Source of the DNA: Tyto alba
Taxonomy: Eukaryota > Chordata > Aves > Strigiformes > Tytonidae
Reading direction: 5' to 3'
Assembly (NCBI RefSeq): GCF_018691265.1
Contig: NW_024881327.1
Location: forward strand, 23,491,936 to 23,555,935
Length of the DNA: 64,000 nt
Shown here: one piece after another, positions 48,985 to 62,265 of the stretch
Layout: each line of letters starts with the position of its first letter
Numbering within the stretch: the first letter of the stretch is position 1
The notes under the pieces: model-generated
What the model was told of the DNA's origin: nothing
The model's input: the letters and a program-made list of their open reading frames with translations, nothing else
Databases searched by the model: none
Translations under genes and position numbers: made by a program

Positions 48985-49135
48985 CACTGGAAGATATGCT
49001 TTAGCTGAAATGCAAGTCACTGAACTCAGGTCAGGGGCAATTGGGTGAAATATGATGACCTATTGGAAGTGATCCAAGTATATAATCAGATTGCCCCTTG
49101 AGACCCCCAGGTCTGTCAATCTATGAACTTTAGCT
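48985..49135 (+). mobile_element. Ancient CR1-type LINE 3' tail
   Basis: The phrase order 'agatatgctttagctgaaatgcaagtcactgaactcaggtcaggggcaattgggtgaaat', 'tgacctatt', 'ataatcagattgccccttgagacc' and 'caatctatgaa' closely follows an old CR1-like 3' end that is abundant in bird, crocodile and turtle genomes. That tail ends in ATCTATGA-type repeats. Divergence is high and no coding remains. The two open frames overlapping it are therefore not genes. Confidence 0.5.
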
Positions 49136-51965
49136 GAAGTACTCATGCTTCGCAAGTCTGCACCACTGTACACTCTGATAAGCTGTTTCTTAAAGACGAG
49201 CTCTTCTTGCAGTTCTGAAGCAGAGAAGATGTCCCAAAACAACTATTTTTTGCTGCAGTTGTATTGATAGAAGTGTATTCACTGACTACAGTGCTTGCCA
49301 CTATAGCAAAGTGGAATCCATTCACCCACTATCCTTGAACATAGTGTATTTTCACAGATTTTTTTCACTTCGATCCCCTTAAAATGAGGGAGAGGGGACA
49401 GATGAGAAAGGGTATCACTTCTAGATGACTTTTCTAAAAGAAATAGCCCGAGCCTGGAAGGGCAGGTAAGTTCATCTGATGATATTTCAGACTTCCATGC
49501 ATGTGTATGTTTTTCACTTTCCTGAATGTAATATATTTTAGGATGAGGAAGAGGGAAAATTATTTTTCAGATTGGAGGACACAGCTACATTGACTATATG
49601 GAGGCTGAAAGGCCTTCAGGATTTTGGTATCCATAGACTTGGTTCCCTGACTAAGTGTCTTCACTTAGGGCAGAGATTTCTGTTTTTCCTTAATGAGCTC
49701 TCTGCATAAGAATGAAGGCTCTAAATAATGTGTATTTTCTTTGGAAGAAATTTGCACCTGGCTACTTGCTCTCTATTGTTTTTGAAGAAGAGAGATAGAA
49801 TGGAAAAAGGGTTTGTGTTGGACAGGTAAGGATAAGGTGCTGTAGCTGTGACCACACTCACAAACTGTAGGTCTATGATATAGTGAGTAGAATGTATAAG
49901 GCTTCAAAACTCTTGAGGAAAGTGTTTATAATTTCCATGGTTGGAGATGGAACCTTGCAGTCAAGCAAATCTAGTTCCTTCTTGCTGTAAAATCTTTGCC
50001 AATGAACTTTTTGACAATATATTTTGTTTCATCTGGTCAAAGGATGTGACTGCTGACTGCAGCATACAAGTTAGAGATGTAACAGATGGAGAGAGTACAC
50101 TAAAACTTCAAATTTTTGCATATATAAGGCAGTAATACTCCATCTGGGACTTACTCTGCCTTTGTGCTTCATCAAACACCTCGTCAGGCTACATCAGGCA
50201 TCCCACCTTTTTTGCTTCACAGACAGATCGTCCCAAACTGCTAAATACCTAGACAAAACTTTTCAAACTGCTTTTTTCTTGAATCCATTTAACGCCCATG
50301 GGGAAAGTTTAATACACTTTCCTTCACATTTTCAAAGGAAAATGTTGATGTTTCAACTCAAGCAGACTGAAGATGCATTCATATTAAGGAAGTCACATAT
50401 TTAATGAAAAAAAAAATATTAAATCTTATTGATCAGAAAACTAGGTTTTTTAAAAGCTTAGGTACACATACTTATGGGAAACTTAGTTATTAAAATAGTT
50501 AATCTTTACAAGATTAACTGTCTGTAAGTCCTTTTTGGCTGAAAAATCTAAGTGGTAGGTAGTGAAAATACAAATATTCCTCAAATATTTTTGAACTTCA
50601 TTGTTGTTGTTGTTGTCAGCTTTGTATTATTATCATTATTTATTTTTTATTTTTTGAATTAGTGTGAATAATTTGTTAGTCATAATTCTCAAACCACTTA
50701 ATAATCACAATTTTTTTTTTTGCAAATTAAACTTAAACTGCTTACAGTTACCATTGCAGTATGTATATTCAGTATCAGCAGATGTCTGTTACCCAGTGAA
50801 AAATACTGTATTAATTAAATCAGCTCTTAAATACATCAGCCTCGTTCAGCTAAAGTTCTACAGTAAGAATATGGTGCAATAGGTATTTCCTCTCCATTAA
50901 TTTGATTCATTGCATTTACTTGTTTGCCAAATATACTTGTTGCCAAAATTTACTATAAAATCTAAACAAAAAGTAATACTTGTCCAGGTATAGTAACTAT
51001 AGCACAAGATATAATGGATGTATTTGTGCAAAGACCATGAAACTAAATCCAAGATACATTTAATTTAAAAAAGATTATTCATATTCTGCAACATAGAAAA
51101 TGAAATTATATTCTGGGACAAGATTAGGTCACTTAAATCCTAAACTACATTCCAAATACACACTGTTTTCCGACTCATCAATAACAGTAAGGGACGAGTG
51201 TTGTAGACTAGACAGCAGCACTTGCAATGCTCATCTCAGCAAATGACTGGATCTAACAAAGGTTGTTGCTTTCAGCACATGCAGTAGTAGGGATGGGATA
51301 GGAAAAGAACAAATGCAGGTACCCTCTTTATGGAGGGTATTTGTGAGAGAGCACCATCCCCAATCCTCTCAAACAAGTTTGGCTTAATCTCTTTCTGTGC
51401 ACACCATCTCTGATTTCCATCCTGCAGAGTCTGCAATACCTAAGGGGAAAAAGAGGGACTCATGCACACATTGACCACACTGCAACTTGTCCAGAAAGGA
51501 TTTTAGCTTCATATGTGTTAGAATTCTGCTGGCCCACAACTAGCTCTCTCCCTTTGCACAAACGGAGGCATCCAGTGCAATAATTGCATCTAAGGAATAT
51601 GTCAGGGAAAATGGAGTGAGAGAACCCTCTTGCATTATATGGGTATGGTGCCTCCAGCTATTGAGGTCTTGGAAGCCTTATTTGGCATCCTCCCTGGACA
51701 GTTCTTCGAGTGAGTAATACAGTTCAAAGTGAGATACAGAGATAAGAATTTGAACAAGTTAATATATTTAATGCAGAAAGATAACTTATCTTTTCAATGG
51801 TAACTAGCAAGTGAATAACCACTGAGGTACTTGCACAACACCCCAAACCAGACAGAGATTTAAGGCACTTCTGCCTATATCTTTTATTTTCTGTGAGCTT
51901 TCTAACAGGACCAAACAGCTTTTATAGACCTGTTTTTATTAGAGCTGTAACTGTAAAGAGAAACC
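49136..51965. other. Gene-free AT-rich unique sequence
   Basis: No gene or dated repeat recognised. A short (TTG)5 run lies near 50602-50617. Confidence 0.5.
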
Positions 51966-52019
51966 CTTCTTTTTTTTTTTTTTTTTTTTTTTATTATTAA
52001 AAAAAAAAAAAAAAAGAAG
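51966..52019. repeat. T23/A17 inverted repeat able to form a long hairpin
   Basis: CTTC followed by 23 T, a short ATTATT spacer, 17 A and GAAG. The two halves are complementary, including the flanking CTTC/GAAG, giving a stem of about 21 bp. This is unlike the ordinary single homopolymers elsewhere in the window. Confidence 0.85.
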
Positions 52020-53489
52020 AGAGAAAAAATAGAATGTGAATAGGTAAAGAAGGGGACTTGAAAACAAACATAACTCTTTGCCAGCCATGTTCTTGAGGAG
52101 CAGGACCTTCCATTTTGGGTTGTTTTCATTCAGCAACCTTTACTATCCTCTTGGGCTGTAACAAACTAACTTTACACAGTGCCTCTGTCACCCTGGAGGG
52201 ATAACTTTGGATTTGCTCTCCGTTCAGCAGTCTCCTAAACTCAGATGTTCTGCAGAGGTACCTCTGCCTACCTCAACTTGCACTCTGAAACATTATTGCC
52301 TGAATACTTCCATCTGCTCCCGCAAAAGAGTCAATCTCTTCCCCCTTCTAGAAAGTTGTGTTTGACAAAGCATGCAGCAACCAGGCCAGGACAAATTGAA
52401 GCTTTCTTGCTTCCCATTTTCATCCTGAGAAAGAAACACAATGTGTAAAGTGTGAATAAACACTTTAATAAATATAATAATAAACACTTTAATAAAAGAG
52501 CTGCTACTCCCCAAAAAATGTATGGCATGATAAAAGAAATAAGAAGAGAAAAAAGGAATGAGAGAGCATCAGTTTTAAAGGAAAATTTGCAACTTTATTG
52601 TTGAGTACTGAAACTAGTTGTTACCATAATAGATAAGGACTTCTGCACTTTCAAACAAATTTTATTTAGTGTTTCCCAAAGCAGGAAGGAGGACCTCCTC
52701 TGTAATCTGATCCTCAGGCTCTGTTTAACACTTGAAGCAAGGGTCTTTCATGTGCTTTAGGAGGAACTGATATGTTCACTGTTTTTTTGATGTTCATTGT
52801 CAATGCAGAGAGACATGTTTGAGTGGACATGCAATGTTCTCTCAAATGCTTGCAATTGACACTTTTCTTGTAAGGGAAAGTTTTCACCTGCAGAGGATGT
52901 TTTCATTTAGCTATTGCAGTTCTTCAGTTAACTGCTGCATGAGTGGGATGGAGGAAGCCTTGTGAACACAGCTGCTGCCTGGACCTTATTTACAGAATAT
53001 CAACTATTGTCTTCCCATTTAGTCAAAAAGGAATGTGATGATGTTGTAAATGCTGATACTGTAGGCATCAGACTTTATCATACTGTAAGTCTGCTAATCT
53101 TTTTACTTTGTGCAAGACCAGGATTTAAGAATTCTATCAGAATCACTAGGGAATGATCTCTGACATTTTCTATCTATTTTTTTCTTGCCTTTATGCAAAT
53201 GTACTAATATACTAAGTCTTACTACTTATATTTCACATCAGCTCATCCTTGTGCATTAGGACATTGTACCACATGCGTTAATTAAGTTGTCTCCCTCCTT
53301 CCCTGGACTCCCCTTCCCCCCCAACCTTCCCCATCCCCACACCCCCCAACTAGCTTAAAGTGTATCTGATGCCTGTTTATTGGACTACAAAACTACACAG
53401 GAATATTCCTTATTTTCTAGTTTGGAGGTCATCTGATTCAAAGTCTCTCTAATCCTTCACTACTGCAAACAATCCCAAGTCCTCTCTTC
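52020..53489. other. Gene-free AT-rich sequence with small repeats
   Basis: No gene recognised. Contains the 24-bp-period duplication at 52455-52496 and a C-rich tract at about 53311-53349. The opposite strand of that tract has several G-runs that might form a G-quadruplex. Confidence 0.5.
52455..52496. repeat. Two exact 18-bp copies at 24-bp period
   Basis: aataaacactttaataaa occurs at 52455-52472 and 52479-52496. The first copy is also preceded by taaagtgt, which pairs with its acacttta to form a small hairpin. Confidence 0.85.
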
Positions 53490-54274
53490 TGCACATCAAG
53501 CTGTGTGGTGCAGTCGACACATGGGAGGGTCACGGATGCCATCCAGAGGGACCTGGACAGGCTGGAAAGGTGGGCCTGTGCAAACCTCATGAAGTTCAAC
53601 AAGGCCAAGTGCAAGGTCCTGCACATGGGTCAGGGAAATCCTAAGAACAATTATAGGTTGAGCAATGGCTGGATTGAGAGCAGTCCTGCAGAGAAGGACT
53701 TGGGGGATGTTGGCTGATGAGAATCTCAACATGTGTGCTCACAGCCCACAAAGCCAACTGTATCCTTGGCTGCATCAAGAGAAGTATGTTCAGCAGGTCG
53801 AGGGAGGAGATCCTCCTCCTTTTACTCTGCTCTTGTGAGACCCCTCCTGGAGCACTGTGTTCAGCTCTGGGGCTCCCAACATAGGAAGGACATGGACCTG
53901 CTTGAGAGAGTCTAGAGGAGGGCCACGAAGATGATCGGGGGCTGGAGCACTTTCCCTAGGAGGGACTTTTTACGATTGAATGTAGTGATAGGACAAGGGG
54001 TAACAGATTTAAACTGAAAAAGGGTAGATTTAGATTAGATATAAAGAAGAAATTCTTTACTATGAGAGTGGCGAGACACTGGCACAGGGTGCCCAGAGCA
54101 GCTGTGGCTGCCCCCTCCCTGGCAGGGCTCAAGGCCAGGTTGGACGGGGCTTTGAGCATCCTGGTCTAGTGGAAGGTGTCCCTGCCCATGGCAGGGGGTT
54201 GGAACTAGATTATCTTCAAGATCCCTTCCAACCCAAACTATTTTATGATTCTATGGCTGATTCTATGATTCTAT
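53490..54274 (+). mobile_element. CR1 LINE, 3' 0.8 kb with decayed ORF2 and intact tail
   Basis: The segment covers the C-terminal part of CR1 ORF2 (endonuclease-reverse transcriptase protein) and the 3' UTR. Frame 53505-53717 encodes [19 protein letters not shown] and SSPAEKDLG. Frame 53733-53915 encodes SFYSALVRPLLEHCVQLWG and MDLLERV. Both are diagnostic CR1 strings, but they lie in shifted frames with stops (including TAG after LLERV). After 'aagatgatcgggggctggagcac' roughly 130-150 bp expected in full-length CR1 is missing. Homology then resumes at 'gtagtgataggacaaggggtaac'. The element ends 'gattctatggctgattctatgattctat', the CR1 terminal repeat. It is better preserved than the other CR1 copies here, so probably younger. 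Confidence 0.95.
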
Positions 54275-57200
54275 TCCAGTAATCAGAATGCACCATGACA
54301 ACCAGTCTCTTTGTACTACAGATTATATGGCTTTATTCTCTCAAACCAGATCTCCTTTTTGCCCTGCCACTTAACTCTTTTTCAGCTTTCCAGTTTGTTA
54401 CTGTTTTGACTCCTATTGCTGATCACTGGCAATTTATCACTTGCTACTTTGTCAAAAAGCAAAATATCTGCTGCTCATTATTAAGATCAGTGATCCTCTA
54501 GGGCTTTTCTCCTCCTTGTAATATACCTCAAAGTTTCCATGTTCTTCCAGTTACTTTTACATTTATGTGTCATTTGAGTTTAAGAGGTTCACTGGCCAGT
54601 TTATTATATGGAATTTGTCATATTTTTCTTTTTAACTTCTTGTCATGACTCTAATTATCATTTATTAGGTGCATTTGTATTTAGAAAGGAAACATTTGAA
54701 CAGACAAATAAGATCAGTAACCATACTATTAGGGTGATGACACTTATTTGCACTCAGATCCTTCCAAATTGTGTTTGAAGAAAGACACCTTAATCACTCA
54801 TGAGGAGTCTTGCATTGATTCCCTCATTCTTTATTTAGAACAATTCCTGTATGTTTTCTTTTGAACTTTTCAAATACTTTGGTCTCATAAATCTTCATGT
54901 CCAGTCTAATTCCCCTTCACTGTCCATTTCATGCACAGTTCTTCAGTATTATATCAAGTTAGAGCATCCCGTGTGCTATAAATTTCAATAAAATATCTAC
55001 TTGTATTATTATATCCAATACCAGTTAGTGTTTGCCAAACTATTAAAAAATCCAAAAGCAAATTATTAAAACTTTGTAGAAACCAGTATCAACAGCTTCT
55101 CAATTCTTTATGCTCTTGGTAATGGTTACATAATATGTGTAAATCTAAGTGGAGCTGTTATTTTTGTTGTTATATAAAGGCTGATTTGGCTAATTTCAGT
55201 GGTAACAACCTTGAAAATTAGAATAAGATTTTTTTTCTTTAATAAAATAAATAAATAGATAACATTATTTCTTATATTTAAATTTCATCCATTTCTATAA
55301 ATAAGTTAGTCTGACATAGTGGAGGATCACATTTGAATGTGTGGGTGTTTCTAACTTTCAGTAATTTTAGACTCCTGTAAATCTCAACACCTCATACACT
55401 ACTGCACTATTATATTTACTACTTAAATTACTTACAAATCCAAAGATATGAGAAAAAGACTTCACAGAACCATTTGTGCTGAAATCTTTAGCAAACTCAG
55501 TTGATTGCAGATCCTCCCTTGAATAAAATACCAATTTCTTCCTAAATGTCTTTAAGGCTCATATACACAAGTTCTCCAAGTGTTTCTTAAATACAAGGGT
55601 AATTATTTATATTTGCAGACTTACAAGGGTAGATAATATTTGTGATCAGTTTATTCAGAACATTTAGGAGAAACTACAAGGAGATTATCAGGTTAAAATT
55701 ATTCAATCCTCAACATTTCAACTAAAGTAGGTAAAACATTTAATATGTCTCATTGAGAAAAAAGCTTTCAATGTTTTTTTGTATTTACACCTGAGTTACC
55801 AGTAAATAGGTATTTGGTTTTCAAGAGTTCTAGCTAGAAATTGCCTATATTCCTTGAATTCCAGATGAACTAAGTACTAGAATAATTTTACACTGTGATA
55901 ATTACAGCAGAAATCTAACATCTTACTCAGACACAGCTCCCTTCTAAAAAGAAAGAAATATGCTTGTCCTCCTCCCTTGACCCTGTACAGCAACGTGCCA
56001 AATAATTATGCTCAAACTTCTTAGTCTTCTGATGATAATGGTCATATTCTGATGATAGTTTTCTGGTTGTAAATAAAAAAGTGACTAACTCAGAACACTT
56101 CAGGCTGTGCAACAGTGTACAATACTGTTAAACAGCTAAAAGCAGTGATTAAAAAGAAAATAATTGTGGGTTTTTTTGTAAGAGAGTTCTACTGCTTCTA
56201 ATTCAGCAGGCTACAATGGGTGACATAATCACATGCTAAGGGGGGGGAAAAAAAAAAAAGAAAAACCTGATAACAGTGTCCTAGCTTAATTTCTAATATA
56301 TTCTGCATTAATATTGCACATCTGTGGAATCCAAGTGTTAGATTGTAGCATATTAGAAAATAAAGTTCTTTCAAGCTATCTGAAACATCAAAATATTGTT
56401 TAATTAGGAGTATTTCTGTTAGGTCTTATTAAATTCAATATTTAGAAGTTCATATGTATCTGGCGTACTGTATTTGTTACAATATAAAATAAAAGATCAC
56501 TGTTTGGATGCTTGCTGGATAGCTCTGCCCTAAGCCTCTGAGGTATCTCCTCTTTCACTCTTACAGCTTATTTAACCACGTCTCTCCAAATGCCCAATTC
56601 ATTACTAGTGATGGGGAGCTGTTTGAATCTCCAGATTTTGATTGTAATTCCACTAGCTTTTCTCAGCCGTCAGTAGAGCACCAACCCCAGCATCTTTTCT
56701 GACTTGAGAAAAAGTCTGGTTTTGAGATCATTTAAATCAGAATTTATTCCTTATTTGGAGAGTTTGATGTAACTGGATCCTCTCTATCCTTCATGTCGTA
56801 GATTCTTGTACAATTTTCTATGCCTAGATGTTCTGTTTTTTCTGACCATCACCTCTTGTTATTAATTGGAAGGCTTCTTTAACAGAACTGGTAATAGTAC
56901 TGGGGAGTCTGCTGCATCCTGAATTGCTATCTCTCTTCCTCCATTTCTCAAGAACTTCTCAAGATCTTTTCTCTACCCTCAAGATTTCTATATTTTTGTG
57001 TAGTCTAATTGAAAATGCAGGTTCTAATGTACAATTACTTTATTTTTTTGTGACATTGCATTATAGCTCAAATCAGAATGCAGCTCAAAGTAAATTCAAA
57101 AACGAATAAGAAATGAAGGTAGTTACAAATGCAATCTGAAGTACATGAACAACCACTTTATTTAGCTAGCAGAAATCTAACGGATGCCTGAGCAAGCCTC

Positions 57201-60200
57201 CCAAAGGAACAAACAAGCAATTAAAAAGTCAAAATCACAAAAATGTCAGTGGTTATTTTGGCTCTCTTCCCCATCAGGAACACTCATTAAATAAACATGA
57301 GTCTTGTTATTATATTTCTGTGGTTTTGCCTTTTCCTTGAGTGCTTATTGTTCCTTTGGGTTTTTGGTTTTGTTTGATATTGCTTTCTCCTACATTTTAC
57401 ATTATAGCCTAGATATAAGGAATATAAATTGTAAACTAGTCTTACCAGATGTCAGAATTATAGTTGCATGAAAAAGGTCCAGGCCAGAGAAGCTTATAAA
57501 AATAAATTTATTGTGAATATTTTTTTTTTTCCTAAGATAATGTATTAATAATAGGATAAGAATATCAGCTAGTATTCTGGAAAGAACTTAGGTTAATGTT
57601 CTACTAATTTTACTAAGTATCAAGTTCTCAGGGTTGGTGTTTGTCAGTTTTTCCGTAGTCCACCAAGTTCTTGGTTCTAGAGTTGATCCATTAAATAATA
57701 GGAGCCACAACATAGGGAAGGTCATTGTTTTTCTGGAAATGACAGGGTCTTGTGTCACAGAAGCACAAGACATAGTAGAAAGAAATATTGTATTAATCTA
57801 TTTCTACTATAAAAAAGGTAATTCCTAACATAAAAATAGCATGAAGAAGCCTAATTCTTCACATTCACCAAACAAAGGGAATAATTAAGTAGCTGCTCTA
57901 CAGAAGCTAATTATTATTTAAAAGTTATTTTATAAAAGTGGTAGTGTACACATGGTTTAAAATACAGTAAATAAAAACATATATTTTGGACCAAAGTCCA
58001 GAAATGGGAAGGCAATTTATTATTATAGAGTTTAGACACCCATTCATTATAGATATTGAAAGACAAGCATTATCAATTACATATATTAATATATTAACTC
58101 ATATATTAGTCTTTGACTCTTGATAGAAAGAATGCTAATGTGAATATGAACCAAAGAGGAATTAGGTTATTCTTAGTTACATTTAAGAAAATATTATTGG
58201 CTTGGTTTGGGTTTGGGGAAAAAATGTGAAATGAACAAAGGTTCATCTGCATCATTGTGTAAGCTTTGACAGATTTTGCAAAAATTCTTGTTATAATTAT
58301 TCACTACGATATTTCTTCCATCTTTCTCTCCAATTTGGTGGCAACTATTGTCAAAAAGAGAATATCAAAACATATGAATTGCTGGATTTTGTTAGCTGTA
58401 GCAATGATTATGTTCCTTGCTATAGAATATTTGAAAACATCAATTTTACTGGAATTTTTCAGTGTGTAATCAAACTGAATTTTTTTTCCTGGACTGAGAA
58501 AACTTTTTAGCCATTCATTAGAACATCTAACATGCTTTTATATATCCCATAAAATTCTGTTAGTCTTAAAGCAAGACACCTGGTCCCATTCAAGGTTCAG
58601 ATGAATATTTGGCAGGCGACTTGTATCAGTGATCTTTAAAAAGCAAGCCTGTCACTCTCTCAGCAATGTTTTATCAGTATGACAGTGCTGCCTCCTCTCT
58701 TTCTCTTTTTAGTTTCATTAACTTCTAGCAATAGCCAAATCCGTTCATAAACGAAAATGAGAAGACCTTGATGAGGTTCATTATCTCTGAAAGTGATAAT
58801 TATGTTATGATCAGAGGACAAGATGTTGATGCAGCAGTTTTTGATAGGTGGAACCTCAAGCATAAAATTATATACCCAGTAAAAAATGTCCATGGTGATA
58901 GTTTGAACAAAGCAGAGAGTGAATAGTAGCATTTCTGTGAAGAAAAATTGTGGTGGAAGAGACACAGTGGAGTCATAATGGGCAAAAAAGAATACATAAA
59001 ATAGGCTGGAAAGATTGTTGGTTTCTGTTGGTAGTGTCACTGGAAATTAAAAGAAAGCTCAAATACTGTCAGGACAAGATATCCATTAAAACAAATGGTA
59101 AAAACTAAAAATGAGGGTAGCTGCAATAAGCTCAGAGTACTTTATGATCCATGAAAAAAATACCAATTTCAGTCTCAGGTGCAAGAGGGTACAGAAAAAA
59201 ATTTACTTCAGGTAATGATACTTTGGGTTGGGACACTGTACTAATATTATACCTAAACCTGATTATTATTACCAAATACTGAAGACATTTGTGCCTACTT
59301 TCTTCTTGAAAGCTATTTTAATTGCTTTGCCCTAGCTTGTTTCTAAGCTCCCTCAATAATTAATGGAGAAAAGTAAGCAAATCTGGAGAACATTTAACAC
59401 CACCTGTATTAGGCTCCATCTTTGGAAGATATTAATCAGTCTGTGGAGGCATATTATGGTCTAACTACTATAAAGACAACCTAGATGTCTGGTTTAGACA
59501 CCACATAATTTTTGAATACTTAAAATTAATTTATGTCATTTTCACCCTTGAACTTGAGCACATGATTTGGATGAAGTGATTTTAACCATAAAATCAAAGC
59601 CAAATATATTTTAGGGATTTTGCTGAGTCAAAGCTTTGAGAAGTGTAATGAGACACATTTGTTTGCAGCACAGCACCACAAGCTTTGGTGAAGACTCCAC
59701 ATAGATTATACAACCAAATATTATATGACATAGGAAGAAACACTAAATAAAAATCTAAAATGAATAATTCAGGGGAAAGCTATCAGTATCTTTTATCTCA
59801 GCATGGCCTCTCCTTTCATTCCCAGAAATATTTTATAAACTCTGGATTTATTCCTTGCCAACCAAAATATTCCCACTGGAGTTTCAAAGGGCTTTATTGC
59901 TTAGACTCATTTCAGATGTAAATCTGCTGAAGTCAAGTGACTCACAGGTTGAATTTGGGTCTAGATTAGACACAGAATGATGTTCTGAGGACAATTTTGA
60001 CCTGTAGTTTTTACAGAAATTTAGACAGAAAGGACCAAGAGTAAACACATTAAAGGACTATATTAAGGAGTAACTCAATTAGTTAATTCATAGAAAATAT
60101 AAACAAGACAAAGTATTTTGTGAGAAGTATAGTTTGATTTTGATTTATTTTCTCTTTGAGTTTACTTCTATCCTTCTTACAGGTATTCGAACGTTAAATG

Positions 60201-61689
60201 GGAATTTGTAAAGTGAGTAAATTGGAATTTCCTTTGAAATGTACTACTTGTCTTTTGCTTTCTTCAGTTTATTCCATTGTTTGCTATAGAAAGAGATAGT
60301 AAAAAATAAAAATACATAGTAATTCATTTGTAATTGTGTTGTCAAAATGTCTGTGCTTTAAATGAGAGCTCTTTTTGTTACTCTTAAAATACTTATTTTG
60401 AAATCTAATAACTGGAAGCCTAGAAGATACGGTATAATTATTCTCTCCATAAAAATTTGGACCGTTAACATCTTTTGCATCCTACTGTATCCACTCTCTC
60501 TCACTGCACTTTGTAAAATTGTTTTTAAAGACACATTTTTCAAATGCGTCCTTGTATTTTAGGAGCTGAATGTACATTTTTGAAATTCCCATAGATTGTA
60601 GAAAGGTGTTATCCATATTTTGTGTGTATTTAGGAACACACAGTGGCAAATGGGAGTTGAGGCATTAGAAATCAGTATGCTTTATGGATAGGCTTAAAAA
60701 AAAATTTCAATAAGCACAAGACTGAATGTTTAATGATATAACTATCTTTAAAAATCTTACTTCAAGTTTCTCTGAGAAATCTGCAAATAGCTGCCATGAA
60801 GAGAAGGGATGAAAGAGTCAAAGACAGGACAGGATGGATGGATAAACTTTTCACATGTTTGATTTAGTCCTGTTCTCTCTTTTTTTTGGACATTTGCTGT
60901 TAGATGCAGTTATGGTAAAGGATACTTTCTTTGTTGGTTATTTTTAAACTCCTAAATCTGCTTTTGCAAGTGCAGTGTTATGGTGCCATTCTTTAAATTG
61001 GTAACTGGCACTGTTTTATCTAGTGGATGCTTCCTCATGATCAGAATCAAACAATGAATAATAGTTTGAGCCTTAACAATTTAACAACATAGACAGAAAA
61101 CAGGCTTAACTGGGGCAAACTTGGAGAAAAGACGTGGTATTATATGAGCAGATTATGCCAGAGAAAAAGAAGTTAGCTGAGTAGCTCAGTCTGTTCTTTA
61201 CATATGTAATAAATTTTACATTATGGTGGAAAGGAGGAGACTATTCCATATCTTCTACCAAAGCAAAAGAAGGAACATTTGATGTGTTATTCCAAATTGT
61301 CACTGACTTTCACTAAATAGTAAATATATTTATAATGTCCATCTTTTGTAAGGGGATAGTGCCCCATATAAAACATTAGCTTGGTTTCTTTTTGTTCTCT
61401 TATTAATTTAAATAATAATATTTGGTTAGACTGTTCCTAATGCATATAAAGTATTTTGAATGCACATGGGATATGAATAGTCATTATTTTTTTAAACAAA
61501 ATACAATAATATCTTATTTGATATTTTTTTTTTCCTTCTGTCAAGAAGTCCCTGTAAATAAAACCTAGTTGTAGAGGAAAGAGTAGTGCTAAGTGACAGT
61601 TGCAACTGACAGTATAAAACAGGTAAAGAAACACAAAAAATTTCTTTAAAATTATATGCTCAAATACCGATTAAAACTAGTGTTGTTTT
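54275..61689. other. Gene-free AT-rich unique sequence
   Basis: No gene recognised over 7.4 kb. Low-complexity items are a G8/A12 run at about 56240-56260 and a T-run near 57521-57530. A 126-codon minus-strand frame (58660-59040) is hydrophobic but has no family signature and fits chance. Confidence 0.5.
59915..59965 (+). repeat. Possible ancient amniote dispersed repeat fragment
   Basis: 'cagatgtaaatctgctgaagtcaagtgactcacaggttgaatttgg' resembles a common old amniote repeat phrase of the type GTAAATC…CTGAAGTCAATGG…AATTTGG. It is short and diverged, so this is a weak call. Confidence 0.3.
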
Positions 61690-62265
61690 AATATCTGAAA
61701 AGGTAAACAGACTGGCCAACTTAATTATAAGGTGTGCTGCCTGAATGTCAATCCTGGACAAATAATAGAAGAGGTAATATGGTACCTGACTAATAGAAAA
61801 TTAAAGACAGGTAATGTAGTTAATGATAATGAAATGGATTTTTGGAAAATATATGCTGTCAGGGTAAGTTGATATCCCTTTTTTCCTCCCCCTAAGATTA
61901 CAAACTAATTGATAAAAAATAATTATCAGTAAGGCATTTGTCTTGTTTCTGCATGACATTTTGATTAAGAAAGTAGGATGATACAAAGTTAACATAACAT
62001 GCATTGACTAGATTGAAGCTGACTCACCAGTAGTCAAAACAGCAGTAATTGTTACCAAGGGGGTCAATTACAGATGGGTCTCACAAATATTCTTGGTCTT
62101 ATTCTGTTTAGTATTTTCAGTAATGGAAAAACACATAAAATCAGTACTGGCAAAGTTGACAGATGACATAAAGATTGAGAGCATGATAAAAAAATGCCTA
62201 TGATATGTCACAAAGTATGAGCAAACAATATGTGCTTCAAAATAGCCAAATGAAACATTATATAT
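61690..62265 (+). mobile_element. Ancient CR1-type LINE fragment (reverse transcriptase region)
   Basis: Blocks in order match old CR1 reverse transcriptase DNA: 'aatgtagttaatgataatgaaatggatttttgg', 'aggcatttgtcttgtttctgcatgacattttgattaagaaa', 'ttcttggtcttattctgtttagtattttcagtaatgg', 'aaagttgacagatgacataaagattg', 'gagcaaacaatatgtgcttcaaaatagccaaatg'. Conceptually these correspond to the AFD-type, ILGLILFSIF and ANNMCFKIAK parts of the polymerase domain. Stops and frameshifts are frequent, and the YADD-type catalytic motif is lost. The copy is far more diverged than the one at 53490. It may continue weakly to about 62480. Confidence 0.65.

Noticed and set aside
49060..49325. Two overlapping minus-strand frames with natural-looking composition
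   Set aside because: Part of the DNA is explained by the antisense of an ancient CR1-type tail (48985-49135). The remaining part shows no domain.
51902..52136. Poly-lysine/poly-phenylalanine frames
   Set aside because: Translations of the T23/A17 hairpin, not genes.
53311..53349. C-rich tract as a CpG island or promoter
   Set aside because: Very short, essentially free of CpG, surrounded by AT-rich DNA. At most a G-quadruplex candidate on the minus strand.
58660..59040. Hydrophobic 126-codon minus-strand frame that looks vaguely like a membrane receptor
   Set aside because: No receptor-family motif is recognisable. The hydrophobicity follows from purine-rich plus-strand DNA, and a second overlapping frame is also open.
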